Shown: in pieces, positions 54,789 through 63,578 of the stretch | Layout: each line of letters opens with the position of its first letter | Numbering within the stretch: position 1 is the first letter of the stretch | Assembly (NCBI RefSeq): GCF_029392895.1 | Contig: NZ_CP114200.1 | Span: 62,001-126,000 of the forward strand | Direction: 5' to 3' | DNA from: Streptomyces sp. 71268 | GTDB taxonomy: Bacteria; Actinomycetota; Actinomycetes; Streptomycetales; Streptomycetaceae | DNA length: 64,000 nucleotides | Program-made: the position numbers and the translations under genes | The notes under the pieces: model-generated | What the model was told of the DNA's origin: nothing | The model's database searches: none | Seen by the model: only the letters and a program-made list of their open reading frames with translations

Positions 54789-55433
54789 ATGGCCTGGACG
54801 CGCGAACAGATGGCGGCGCGGGCCGCCGCCGAGCTGAGTGACGGGGCGTACGTCAACCTCGGGATCGGGCTGCCCACGCTCATCCCCGGCCTGTTGCCGG
54901 CCGGCGTGGACGTGGTGATCCACTCGGAGAACGGCATCCTGGGCGTGGGCCCCTACCCCGCCCCCGACGACGTCGACCCCGACCTGGTCAACGCGGGCAA
55001 GGAGACGGTGACGGTGTTGCCGGGCGCCGCCTTCTTCGACTCCGCGCTCTCCTTCGGCATGATCCGGGGCGGGCACATCGACGTGGCCGTGCTCGGCGCC
55101 ATGCAGGTCTCGGCCGCGGGCGACCTGGCCAACTGGTCGGTCCCCGGCAAGCTGGTCAAGGGCATGGGCGGGGCGATGGACCTGGTGCACGGCGCCCGCC
55201 GGGTCATCGCGCTGACCGACCACCTCGCCAAGGACGGCAGCCCGAAGATCGTCGAGCGCTGCACCCTGCCGCTGACCGGCGCGCGGTGCGTGCACCGCGT
55301 CATCACCGACCTCGGCGTGCTCGACGTGACCGACGCGGGCCTGGTCCTGGTGGAGACCGCGCCCGGCGTCACCACGGCGGAGATCGTGCGCCACACGGCC
55401 GCGCCCGTGCATGTACCCGCCACCGCACCGTGA
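54789..55433 (+). CDS. pcaJ: 3-oxoadipate CoA-transferase subunit B
   Basis: 214 residues. [16 protein letters not shown] then [12 protein letters not shown], and the catalytic Glu in [11 protein letters not shown], are diagnostic of the beta subunit. [26 protein letters not shown] follows. ATG at 54789 matches the family N-terminus; a GTG at 54780 overlapping the pcaI stop would add three residues and is the alternative. Works as a complex with PcaI. Confidence 0.92.
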   Translation: MAWTREQMAARAAAELSDGAYVNLGIGLPTLIPGLLPAGVDVVIHSENGILGVGPYPAPDDVDPDLVNAGKETVTVLPGAAFFDSALSFGMIRGGHIDVAVLGAMQVSAAGDLANWSVPGKLVKGMGGAMDLVHGARRVIALTDHLAKDGSPKIVERCTLPLTGARCVHRVITDLGVLDVTDAGLVLVETAPGVTTAEIVRHTAAPVHVPATAP

Positions 55434-55490
55434 CCACCCGCCCGCCGCGCCGGCGCCCGTGCCCGCCGGCCGTTCGTACCAGGAGCTGAC

Positions 55491-56681
55491 ATGACCGACC
55501 GCCTGCGCGACGTGTACGTCGTCGACGCCGTGCGCACCCCGATCGGCAAGTACGGCGGCGCCCTGTCCGGCGTACGCCCTGACGACCTCGCCGCGACGGT
55601 GCTGCGGGCCCTCGTCGACCGCGCGCCCGACCTGGACCCGGCCCGCATCGACGACGTGTTCCTCGGCAACGCCAACGGCGCCGGCGAGGAGAACCGCGAC
55701 GTGGCCCGCATGGCCGTACTGCTGGCCGGGTTGCCGGTCACCGTGCCGGGCACGACGGTCAACCGGCTGTGTGGCTCGGGCATGGAGGCCGTCATCCAGG
55801 CGGCCCGCGCCGTGGCGGTCGGCGACGCGTCGATCGCGGTGGCCGGCGGCGTCGAGTCGATGAGCCGCGCCCCCTGGGTGCTGCCCAAGCCCTCCCGTGC
55901 CTTCCCCGCCGGCCACCAGGAGCTGTACTCCACGACGCTGGGCTGGCGGATGGTCAACCCGCGGATGCCCAAGGAGTGGACGGTCGCGCTGGGCGAGGGC
56001 GCCGAGCTGGTCGCCGACCGGTACGGCGTCGACCGCGCCGCGCAGGACGCGTTCGCGCTGGCCAGCCACGAGAAGGCGGCGCGCGCCTGGCAACAGGGGC
56101 ACTACGACGCCGAGGTCGTCCCGGTGGCCGGCGTCGAACTCGACCGTGACGAGACCATCCGCCCCGACACCAGCGCCGCCGCGTTGGCACGGCTCAAGCC
56201 CGCCTTCCGTACGGACGGCACCGTGACGGCCGGCAACTCCTCGCCGCTCAACGACGGCGCGGCGGCGCTGCTGCTCACCGACGAGGCGGGGCTACGGGCC
56301 ACCGGGCGCCAGCCGCTGGCCCGGATCGCCGCCTCGGCCGTCACGGGCGTGGAGCCGCAGTACTTCGGCATCGGCCCCGTCACGGCGGTGGAGCGGGCCC
56401 TTGACCGGGCCGGCCGCGACCTGGCCGGGCTGCGCACCGTCGAGCTCAACGAGGCGTTCGCCGCCCAGGCGTTGGCCTGTCTCGGCCAGTGGCCGGACCT
56501 GGACCCGGCCGTGGTCAACCCGTACGGCGGCGCCATCGCCATCGGGCACCCGCTCGGTGCCTCCGGTGCCCGCGTCGCCGGAGCCGTCGCCCACCAGCTC
56601 GCCGCCGCGGGCTCCGGAACCGGCCTGGCCGCGCTGTGCATCGGCGTCGGTCAGGGCCTGGCCCTCGTCCTGGAGAGGTAA
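55491..56681 (+). CDS. pcaF: beta-ketoadipyl-CoA thiolase
   Basis: 396 residues. Nucleophile Cys94 in NRLCGSGMEA, His in NEAFAAQ, GGAIAIGHPLGASGAR, and the second Cys in LCIGVGQG. It cleaves beta-ketoadipyl-CoA to succinyl-CoA and acetyl-CoA, the last step of the pathway. ATG at 55491 follows AGGAGCTGAC. It lies 57 bases after pcaJ and 8 bases before pcaH. Confidence 0.93.
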   Translation: MTDRLRDVYVVDAVRTPIGKYGGALSGVRPDDLAATVLRALVDRAPDLDPARIDDVFLGNANGAGEENRDVARMAVLLAGLPVTVPGTTVNRLCGSGMEAVIQAARAVAVGDASIAVAGGVESMSRAPWVLPKPSRAFPAGHQELYSTTLGWRMVNPRMPKEWTVALGEGAELVADRYGVDRAAQDAFALASHEKAARAWQQGHYDAEVVPVAGVELDRDETIRPDTSAAALARLKPAFRTDGTVTAGNSSPLNDGAAALLLTDEAGLRATGRQPLARIAASAVTGVEPQYFGIGPVTAVERALDRAGRDLAGLRTVELNEAFAAQALACLGQWPDLDPAVVNPYGGAIAIGHPLGASGARVAGAVAHQLAAAGSGTGLAALCIGVGQGLALVLER

Positions 56682-56689
56682 TCCGTCCC

Positions 56690-57544
56690 ATGTCCCCCGC
56701 GTCCCTACCGTCCCAGCGCACCGGCGACGCCGCCCCGAACCCGCGGCCGGCCGGCCCCGGCACGGCGCCGGCGGCCCCGCCCACCCAGCGGGACATCAGC
56801 GCGGAGATCGCCGCCGCGCACGCCCGCGCCGCCGCGGCCGTGGCCGCCGGCGCGGCCCCGCCCGACCATCCCCCGCGCGACTTCGCCCCGTACCGCAGCA
56901 GCGTCTGGCGCCACCCGCGCCACCCGCTGGTGAGCGTCGGCGACCCGGAGGCCGCCGAGTTGCGCGGCCCGGTCTTCGGCGTCACCGACGTCACCGAGAC
57001 CGACGCCGACCTCACCCGGCAACACCTGGGCGAGCCGCTCGGTGAGCGCATCACCGTCAGCGGCCGGGTCACCGACCGGGCCGGCCGGCCGGTGCGCGGC
57101 CAACTGGTGGAGATCTGGCAGGCCAACGCCTCCGGCCGGTACGCGCACCAGCGCGACCAGCACCCGGCGCCGCTCGACCCGCACTTCACCGGCGTCGGCC
57201 GGTGCCTGACCGACGACCTGGGCCGGTACCGCTTCACCACCATCAAGCCGGGCGCCTACCCCTGGCGCAACCACGACAACGCCTGGCGGCCCGCGCACAT
57301 CCACTTCTCGCTGTTCGGCACGGCCTTCACGCAGCGCCTGGTGACCCAGATGTACTTCCCCGGCGACCCGCTCTTCCCGTACGACCCGATCCTCCAGTCG
57401 GTCACCGACCAGGCCGCGCGCGAGCGACTGGTCGCCGCGTACGACCACGCGCTGTCGGTGCCCGAGTGGTCGCTGGGCTACCGCTGGGACATCGTGCTCG
57501 ACGGCCCGGCCGCCACGCTCCCCGACCCCGAGGAGGGCTCCTGA
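56690..57544 (+). CDS. pcaH: protocatechuate 3,4-dioxygenase beta subunit
   Basis: 284 residues. An intradiol dioxygenase fold carries the Fe(III) ligands: Tyr in GRYAHQ, Tyr in GAYPWRNH, and the two His of RPAHIHFSLFG. The N-terminal about 45 residues are a low-complexity Pro/Ala/Gly extension before the conserved RDFAPYRSSV. It opens protocatechuate to beta-carboxy-cis,cis-muconate together with PcaG. ATG at 56690. Its stop overlaps the pcaG start by one base. Confidence 0.93.
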   Translation: MSPASLPSQRTGDAAPNPRPAGPGTAPAAPPTQRDISAEIAAAHARAAAAVAAGAAPPDHPPRDFAPYRSSVWRHPRHPLVSVGDPEAAELRGPVFGVTDVTETDADLTRQHLGEPLGERITVSGRVTDRAGRPVRGQLVEIWQANASGRYAHQRDQHPAPLDPHFTGVGRCLTDDLGRYRFTTIKPGAYPWRNHDNAWRPAHIHFSLFGTAFTQRLVTQMYFPGDPLFPYDPILQSVTDQAARERLVAAYDHALSVPEWSLGYRWDIVLDGPAATLPDPEEGS

Positions 57545-58101
57545 TGCCGCGCCCCACCCCCTCGCAGACCGTCGGCCCCTTCTACGGCTACGCGCTGCCC
57601 TTCACCGACGGCGCGCGCCCCGCGCCCCCCGGCCACCCGCACGCGCTCACGCTGCACGGCGTGGTGCGCGACGGGGCGGGTCAGCCCATACCCGACGCGC
57701 TGCTGGAGTTGTGGCAGGCCGCCCCGGACGGCTCGCTCGACGGCCACCCCGGCTCGCTGCGCCGCGACCCGGTCACCGGCGGCTTCCTGGGCCGCGACGG
57801 CGTGCACTTCACCGGCTTCGCGCGGGTGCCCACCGACGCGGACGGCCACTGGCGCGTGCACACCCTGCGGCCGCCGGCCAGCGCGCCGTACCTGTCGGTG
57901 TGCGTGTTCGCCCGCGGGCTGATGCACCATCTGTACACCCGCGCCTACCTGGCCGAGCCGGCCGCCGACGCGCTGCTCGACGCGCTGCCGGCGGAGCGCA
58001 GGGCGACGCTGGTCGCCCGCGACGAGGGCGCGGGCGTGCACCGGTTCGACATCCACCTCCAGGGGGAGAAGGAGACGGTCTTCCTTGACTTCGCCCGCTG
58101 A
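57544..58101 (+). CDS. pcaG: protocatechuate 3,4-dioxygenase alpha subunit
   Basis: 185 residues. TPSQTVGPFYGYALPF at the N-terminus and LLELWQAAPDG, VHFTGFARVPTD, SVCVFARGLMHHLYTRAYL are PcaG features. As usual for the alpha subunit the iron ligands are not complete. The ATG at 57544 shares a base with the pcaH stop, ensuring 1:1 production. The following pcaB overlaps its end by 17 bases. Confidence 0.93.
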   Translation: MPRPTPSQTVGPFYGYALPFTDGARPAPPGHPHALTLHGVVRDGAGQPIPDALLELWQAAPDGSLDGHPGSLRRDPVTGGFLGRDGVHFTGFARVPTDADGHWRVHTLRPPASAPYLSVCVFARGLMHHLYTRAYLAEPAADALLDALPAERRATLVARDEGAGVHRFDIHLQGEKETVFLDFAR

Positions 58102-59605
58102 CCCCGGCCGGCCCCACCCCGCCCCCGCCTCCCAGCCGCGCACCGAGCCGGCCCCCGGCCCCGATCCGGCGACCGCGAGCGGCCCGTACCCCGCGCACCA
58201 GCGCGACGTCGGCCTGTTGGCCCCGGTGCGGGCGGCGAGCCCCGTCGACGAGGTCACCAGCGACCACGCCTTCACGCAGGCGATGCTCGACGCCGAGGCC
58301 GCCGTGACCCGGGCCCAGGCCGCCGTGGGGCTCGCACCACCGGAGGCCGCGGCCACCGTCACGGCCGTGGCCCGCGCGGACCGGTTCGACCTGGCATCGC
58401 TTGCCGACCGCGCCCGCGCGGGCGGCAACCCGGTCATCCCGCTGGTCGCCGACCTCACCCGGGCGGTGGCGGGCGCCCACGCCGAGCACGCGGCGTACGT
58501 CCACCGCGGGCCCACCAGCCAGGACATCATGGACACGGCCTGCATGCTGGTTACCGCCGCGAGCCTGGACCTGATCGCCGCCGACCTCGGGCGGACGGCC
58601 GACGCGTTCGGCGCGCTGGCCGCCCGGCACCGCGACACGCCGCTGGCCGGCCGCACGCTGACCCAGCACGCGGTGCCCACCACCGTGGGGCTCAAGGTGG
58701 CCGGATGGCGCGCGCTGGTGCTGGACGCGTACGAGCGGATCACCCGCGTGCGCGCCGCGCTGCCGGTGCAACTCGGCGGCGCGGCCGGCACGCTGGCCGC
58801 CTTCCACGCCTACGCCGATGCGCCGAGCGCCACGCCGGAGCCCGCAGGCGGCGATCCGGGCCTGGCCCTGGTCGCCGCGTACGCCGACGAACTGGGCCTG
58901 GCCGCGCCCGAGTTGCCCTGGCACACGCTGCGCACCCCGATCGCCGACACCGGCGCCGCGCTCGCCTTCGGCGCGGGCGCCCTCGGCAAGGTCGCCGGCG
59001 ACGTGCTGGTGCTGGCCCGTACCGAGATCGGCGAGGTGACCGAGGGCTCGGGCGGCGGCTCGTCGGCCATGCCGCACAAGGCCAACCCGGTGCGGGCCAC
59101 GCTCGTCGCGGCGGCGGCCCGACAGGTGCCGGCGCTCGCCGGCGTACTGCTGGGCGCGCTGGCCGCGCCGGACGAGCGGGCGGCCGGGCCCTGGCACGCC
59201 GAGTGGCAGCCGCTGCGCGACGCCCTGCGCCTGCTGGGCGGGGCCGCGCACACGGCGGCCGAACTCGGCGCGTCGCTGACGGTCAACGCCGACCGGATGC
59301 GCGCCAACCTCGGGCTGACCGGCGGCGCGCTGCTCAGCGAACGGCTGGCCGCCGAGCTGGCCCCGTACCTGGGCCGTGGCCCGGCCAAGGCGGCGCTCAC
59401 CCGGGCCGCGCGGCGGGCCACCGAGGAGGGCACCGACCTGTTCGAGGCGCTGCGCGCCGAGCCCGAGGTGACCGGCGCGCTCCCGGCGGCCCGGCTGCGC
59501 GAACTCGCCGAACCCACCGACTACCTGGGCTCGGCCGGCGCCCTCACCGACCGCGCGCTCCGGCGCACCCCCCGCTCCCCGCACCCTGGGCAGGACCCCC
59601 GATGA
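58085..59605 (+). CDS. pcaB: 3-carboxy-cis,cis-muconate cycloisomerase
   Basis: 506 residues. Fumarase/aspartase superfamily: DVGLLAPVRAASPVDEVTSDHAFTQAMLDAEAAVTRAQ at the front of the fold, GPTSQDIMDTA, and signature loop GSSAMPHKANPVR with the catalytic Ser. It converts carboxymuconate to gamma-carboxymuconolactone. The start is taken as TTG at 58085 inside the pcaG end; the first about 35 residues are Pro-rich, so a later start is possible. It overlaps pcaL in ATGA. Confidence 0.92.
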   Translation: MTSPADPGRPHPAPASQPRTEPAPGPDPATASGPYPAHQRDVGLLAPVRAASPVDEVTSDHAFTQAMLDAEAAVTRAQAAVGLAPPEAAATVTAVARADRFDLASLADRARAGGNPVIPLVADLTRAVAGAHAEHAAYVHRGPTSQDIMDTACMLVTAASLDLIAADLGRTADAFGALAARHRDTPLAGRTLTQHAVPTTVGLKVAGWRALVLDAYERITRVRAALPVQLGGAAGTLAAFHAYADAPSATPEPAGGDPGLALVAAYADELGLAAPELPWHTLRTPIADTGAALAFGAGALGKVAGDVLVLARTEIGEVTEGSGGGSSAMPHKANPVRATLVAAAARQVPALAGVLLGALAAPDERAAGPWHAEWQPLRDALRLLGGAAHTAAELGASLTVNADRMRANLGLTGGALLSERLAAELAPYLGRGPAKAALTRAARRATEEGTDLFEALRAEPEVTGALPAARLRELAEPTDYLGSAGALTDRALRRTPRSPHPGQDPR

Positions 59606-60864
59606 CCCTCCTCCACCACCGCGTCGAAGGCCCGGCGCACGCCCCCGCCCTCCTCCTCGGCCCCTCGCTCGGCACCTCCCTGTCCGTCTGGGACCGGCAG
59701 GCCGCCGCGCTGGCCCACGACCACCGGGTGGTCCGCTGGGACCTGCCGGGCCACGGCGGTTCGCCCGCCGACGCGCTGCCCGCCGAACCGACCGTGGCCG
59801 ACCTGGCCGAACAGGTCATCGCCCTCGCCGACGCGCTCGCCATCGACACGTTCGCCTACGCCGGCGTCTCGCTCGGCGGCGCGGTCGGCGCCTGGCTCGC
59901 CGCCCACCACCCGCGCCGCGTCAGCGCGCTGGCCCTGCTGTGCACCTCGGCCCGGTTCGGCCCGCCCGAGGCGTGGCACGAGCGGGCCGACACGGTGCGC
60001 GCCCGCGGCGTCGGCCCGCTGGCCGACGGCGCCCCGGGCCGCTGGTTCGCGCCCGGCTTCGCCGCCGGCCACGCCGAGACCGTGGCCGCGCTGGTGGCCG
60101 ACCACCGCGCGGTCAACCCGGCGGCGTACGCGGCGTGTTGCGAGCTGATCGCCCGCCTCGACCTGCGGGCCGAGCTGGCCCGGATCACCGCACCCACCCT
60201 CGTCATCGGCGGCCGGGACGACGCCGCGACCCCGCCGGCGCACGCCCGCGCGCTCGCGGACGGCATCCCCGACGCGCACCTGGTCGAGATCGCCCGCGCC
60301 GGCCACCTGGCCTGCGTCGAGCGGCCCCGAGCGGTGCTCGCCGCCCTGCGGGCCCACCTGGCCGCCGACCCGGGCGAGCCACCCCCGGCCCGAGAACGGG
60401 CCGGCGACAGCTCGGGGGCGTTCTCGCGCGCCGAGGCCATGGCCGTACGCCGCGCCGTGCTCGGCGACGCGCACGTGGACCGCGCCATCGCGCACACCAC
60501 CGCCTTCACCGCCCGCTTCCAGGACTTCATCACCCGCTACGCCTGGGGCGAGATCTGGACCAGCGACGCGCTGGACCGCCGCACCCGAAGCTGCGTCACG
60601 CTCACCGCACTGGTGGCCGGCGGCCACGACGAGGAGCTGGCCATGCACGTCCGCGCCGCGCTGCGCAACGGCCTCAGCCCCGAGGAGATCGGCGCGGTGC
60701 TGTTGCAGACGGCCGTCTACTGCGGCGTGCCCGCCGCCAACTCGGCCTTCAAGGTGGCCGACCGCGTGCTGGCCGAGGAGTGGGCCGGCACGCCCACCCC
60801 ACGCCCCGCGCCACCCGCGGGCCCGGAGGCCAGGGCCTTCGGCGACGACGAGGAGACCCCCTGA
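59602..60864 (+). CDS. pcaL: fused 3-oxoadipate enol-lactonase / 4-carboxymuconolactone decarboxylase
   Basis: 420 residues. Residues about 1-260 are an alpha/beta hydrolase (PcaD) with GVSLGG nucleophile elbow, GGRDDAATPP acid and GHLACVERP His. Residues about 285-400 are a carboxymuconolactone decarboxylase (PcaC) with TRYAWGEIWTSDALDRRTRSCVTLTALVAGG and HVRAALRNGLSPEEI. Such PcaL fusions are known in actinomycetes such as Rhodococcus and Streptomyces. ATG at 59602 overlaps pcaB; the stop overlaps pobA. Confidence 0.94.
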   Translation: MTLLHHRVEGPAHAPALLLGPSLGTSLSVWDRQAAALAHDHRVVRWDLPGHGGSPADALPAEPTVADLAEQVIALADALAIDTFAYAGVSLGGAVGAWLAAHHPRRVSALALLCTSARFGPPEAWHERADTVRARGVGPLADGAPGRWFAPGFAAGHAETVAALVADHRAVNPAAYAACCELIARLDLRAELARITAPTLVIGGRDDAATPPAHARALADGIPDAHLVEIARAGHLACVERPRAVLAALRAHLAADPGEPPPARERAGDSSGAFSRAEAMAVRRAVLGDAHVDRAIAHTTAFTARFQDFITRYAWGEIWTSDALDRRTRSCVTLTALVAGGHDEELAMHVRAALRNGLSPEEIGAVLLQTAVYCGVPAANSAFKVADRVLAEEWAGTPTPRPAPPAGPEARAFGDDEETP

Positions 60865-62048
60865 TGCGTACCACCGTCGGCATCATCGGCGGCGGCCCGG
60901 CAGGACTGCTGCTGGGGCGGCTGCTAGACAACGCGGGCATCGACAACGTGGTGCTTGAGCGCCGCGACCGCGCGTACGTCGAGCAGCGCCAGCGGGCGGG
61001 CATCCTGGAGCAGCAGACCGCGGACACGCTGCGCGCGGCGGGCGCGGGCGCGCGCATGGACCGCGAGGGGCTGGTGCACCACGGCATCGAGCTGCGCTTC
61101 GACCGGGGCGCCCACCGCGTCGACTTCCCCTCGCTCACCGGCGGCCGGGGGGTGGTGGTGTACGCGCAGACCGAGGTGGTCAAGGACCTGATCGCGCTGC
61201 GGCTCGCCGACGGCGGCCCGCTGTGCTTCGACGCCGAGGTACGCGCCGTCGAGGGCGTCACCACCGACCGGCCGGTCATCCACTACCGGCACGGCGCCGA
61301 GGACCGGAGCCTGACCTGCGACTACGTGGTGGGCTGCGACGGCTTCCACGGCGTGGCGCGCGGGACCATACCGGCGAGCGTGCGTACCACCTACGAGCGC
61401 GACTACCCGTACTCCTGGCTCGGCATCCTGGCCCAGGCCGCGCCGGTGTACGAGGAGCTGATCTACGCCCACTCGGCGCGCGGCTTCGCCCTGGCGAGCG
61501 TGCGCTCCCCCACCGTCAGCAGGCTCTACCTCCAGGTGCCCAACGGCACCGATCCGGCCGCGTGGCCCGACGAGCGCGTCTGGGACGAGTTGGACGCCCG
61601 GTTCGCCGTGGACGACGACCCCGGCTGGAGGCTGGAGCGCGGTCCGGTCACCGCCAAGGCGGTGTTGCCGATGCGCAGCCACGTGACGGAGCCCATGCGC
61701 CACGGCCGCCTCTTCCTGGCCGGGGACGCGGCGCACATCGTCCCGCCGACGGGCGCCAAGGGCCTCAACCTCGCGGCGGCCGACGTGACCGTCCTGGCCC
61801 GGGCGTTGATCCACCAGCGCGAGACCGGCTCCACCGACCTGTTGGACGCCTACTCCGACACGTGCCTGCGTCGGGTGTGGAGGGCCGAGCACTTCTCGTA
61901 CCTCATGACCACCACGCTGCACACCGACCCGGCCCACTCGCCCTTCGACACCCGTCTGCAACTCGCGCAGTTGGCACGGATGGTCACCTCGCCGCACGCC
62001 GCGGCCGACCTCGCGGACAACTACACGGGGCTGCCCCTGCCGCGTTAG
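60864..62048 (+). CDS. pobA: 4-hydroxybenzoate 3-monooxygenase
   Basis: 394 residues. FAD motif GIIGGGPAGLLLGRLL at residue 5 on, VLERRDRAYVEQRQRAGILEQ and CDGFHGVAR (the DG motif), LFLAGDAAHIVPPTGAKGLNLAAADV (GD motif), all as in PobA. It hydroxylates 4-hydroxybenzoate to protocatechuate using NAD(P)H. ATG at 60864 overlaps the pcaL stop, so it is the last gene of a continuous eight-gene operon. A 9-bp hairpin follows immediately. Confidence 0.94.
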   Translation: MRTTVGIIGGGPAGLLLGRLLDNAGIDNVVLERRDRAYVEQRQRAGILEQQTADTLRAAGAGARMDREGLVHHGIELRFDRGAHRVDFPSLTGGRGVVVYAQTEVVKDLIALRLADGGPLCFDAEVRAVEGVTTDRPVIHYRHGAEDRSLTCDYVVGCDGFHGVARGTIPASVRTTYERDYPYSWLGILAQAAPVYEELIYAHSARGFALASVRSPTVSRLYLQVPNGTDPAAWPDERVWDELDARFAVDDDPGWRLERGPVTAKAVLPMRSHVTEPMRHGRLFLAGDAAHIVPPTGAKGLNLAAADVTVLARALIHQRETGSTDLLDAYSDTCLRRVWRAEHFSYLMTTTLHTDPAHSPFDTRLQLAQLARMVTSPHAAADLADNYTGLPLPR

Positions 62049-62054
62049 CGCCGT

Positions 62055-62076
62055 GCCCCGCCGGACGCGGCGGGGC
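62055..62076. terminator. hairpin between pobA and the convergent argJ-like gene
   Basis: GCCCCGCCG, GACG loop, CGGCGGGGC: a 9-bp stem seven bases after the pobA stop and usable in both directions. Confidence 0.75.
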
Positions 62077-62081
62077 GCGCG

Positions 62082-63236
62082 TCAGGTGGTGTAGTCGGCG
62101 TTGATCCTGATGTAGCCGTCGGTGAGGTCGCAGCCGTAGACGGTGAAGGTCCCGGAGGCGATGCCGAGGTCGACGGCGATCACGACCTCGTCGCCTTCCA
62201 GGTGGGTGGTGGCGGCGGCCAGCGTCTCGTCGGTGACGGGGGCCGGGTAGGTCTCCACGTCCCCGAAGTGGATCGCCACCCTGGCCGGGTCGATGTCCAG
62301 GTCGTCCTCGCACTTGCCGATCGCCATCGCGACCCGGCCCCAGTTGGGATCGGCGCCGTGCACGGCGGTCTTCACCAGGGGCGAGTTGACGACGGTCTTG
62401 CCGACCCGCTTGGCCTGCGCGTCGTCGCGGGCGCCGGTCACCCGCACCTCGATCAGCTTGCCGGCGCCCTCGCCGTCGGCGGCGATCGAGCGCACCAGGT
62501 GCAGGGCCGCCTGGTTCAGCACGGCCTCGAACTCGGCTTCGGCCACCGGCCCCGCCAGGCCGTTGGCGAAGATCGCCGCGCTGTCACTGGTCGAGGTGTC
62601 GGTGTCGATGCTCAGCGCGTTGAACGTCCGGTCGACCACCCGGCGGAACACCCGGTCCAACACCGGCTGTTCCACCTCGGCGTCGGTGAAGAAGAAGACC
62701 AACAGTGTCGCCATGTTCGGCTCGATCATGCCCACGCCCTTGGCGATGGCGGCGATGGTCGCGTCGCCGCACGGGAGCGCCACGTGCTTGGCGACGGTGT
62801 CGGTGGTCATGATCGCCCGCGCGGCGGCCTCCAGGTCCGCCTCCGGCAGCGGCCAGCCGAGCCGCGCGAGCCCGGACCTGACCCTGTCCATCGGGTACTG
62901 CCGACCGATGACCCCCGTGGAGGCGATCAGCAGTTCCTCGGGCGCGAACCCGGCCGCCTCGGCCACCAGGGCGCGCACCTCGCGCGCGTTGGCCATGCCC
63001 TGGGCCCCGGTGGCGACGTTGGCGTTCCGGGCGATGGTCACGATCCCGCGGGCCCGACCCGTCGCCGCCGACTCACGGCTGAGCGTGACGCTGGGCCCGA
63101 CGAACCGGGACCGCGTGAAGACCGCCGACACGGCGGCGGGCACGTCGGAGACGACGACGGCGAAGTCGTCCGCCTCGTCCTTGATCCCCAGTGCCGCTGT
63201 ACGACTACGAAAACCCCGTGGGCTGGGTGACGACAT
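62082..63236 (-). CDS. argJ: ornithine acetyltransferase (ArgJ family)
   Basis: 384 residues. Self-cleaving ArgJ fold: GVGMIEPNMATLLVF holds the autoproteolysis Ala-Thr pair with nucleophile Thr177, and STSDS, GDGEGAGK and HGADPNWGR are conserved active-site blocks. It moves acetyl from acetylornithine to glutamate. ATG at 63236 with GAGAGGA upstream is chosen over a GTG ten codons earlier. No other arginine genes are in the window, so it may be a second copy like the oat genes of clavulanate clusters rather than the housekeeping argJ. Confidence 0.9.
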   Translation of the reverse strand: MSSPSPRGFRSRTAALGIKDEADDFAVVVSDVPAAVSAVFTRSRFVGPSVTLSRESAATGRARGIVTIARNANVATGAQGMANAREVRALVAEAAGFAPEELLIASTGVIGRQYPMDRVRSGLARLGWPLPEADLEAAARAIMTTDTVAKHVALPCGDATIAAIAKGVGMIEPNMATLLVFFFTDAEVEQPVLDRVFRRVVDRTFNALSIDTDTSTSDSAAIFANGLAGPVAEAEFEAVLNQAALHLVRSIAADGEGAGKLIEVRVTGARDDAQAKRVGKTVVNSPLVKTAVHGADPNWGRVAMAIGKCEDDLDIDPARVAIHFGDVETYPAPVTDETLAAATTHLEGDEVVIAVDLGIASGTFTVYGCDLTDGYIRINADYTT

Positions 63237-63276
63237 GGCTTCGCGTCCTCTCGTCCGAGTGTGCACGGCGGGTCGA

Positions 63277-63300
63277 CCGAGTTACATCTTATGCACTCGG
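63277..63300. promoter_or_regulatory. CCGAGT-N12-ACTCGG dyad in divergent promoter
   Basis: Inside the 342-base gap (63237-63578) between argJ and the divergent transferase gene. The dyad is 41 bases from argJ and includes TAAGAT on the minus strand, a possible -10. An arginine-repressor-type box is conceivable but not recognised. The rest of the gap holds no gene. Confidence 0.35.
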
Positions 63301-63578
63301 ACGCATGAACATGCCTCCAGTCGAGTTCTTTTCCCGAACCAAGAGAAGACCAGGAGCCGTACGCGTGGTCGCTGTTCCATACAATCCTCGCCGTCTCGCG
63401 CGCCCACCGCCGAGCGCCCCTCCGCATACTCATGCATCAGCGGTGGCTGGAGGGCAGCCTGTCCGTCGATCCGGCCCGCGCTCTCCCACCGGCCACGGCC
63501 GCCCCGCCGCCGGTCGGCGGTCAGGCGCCGGCTTCCGGGGCCTACCTCGCCGGGTGGCGTCTTGCGTAGGCTGGCCCG

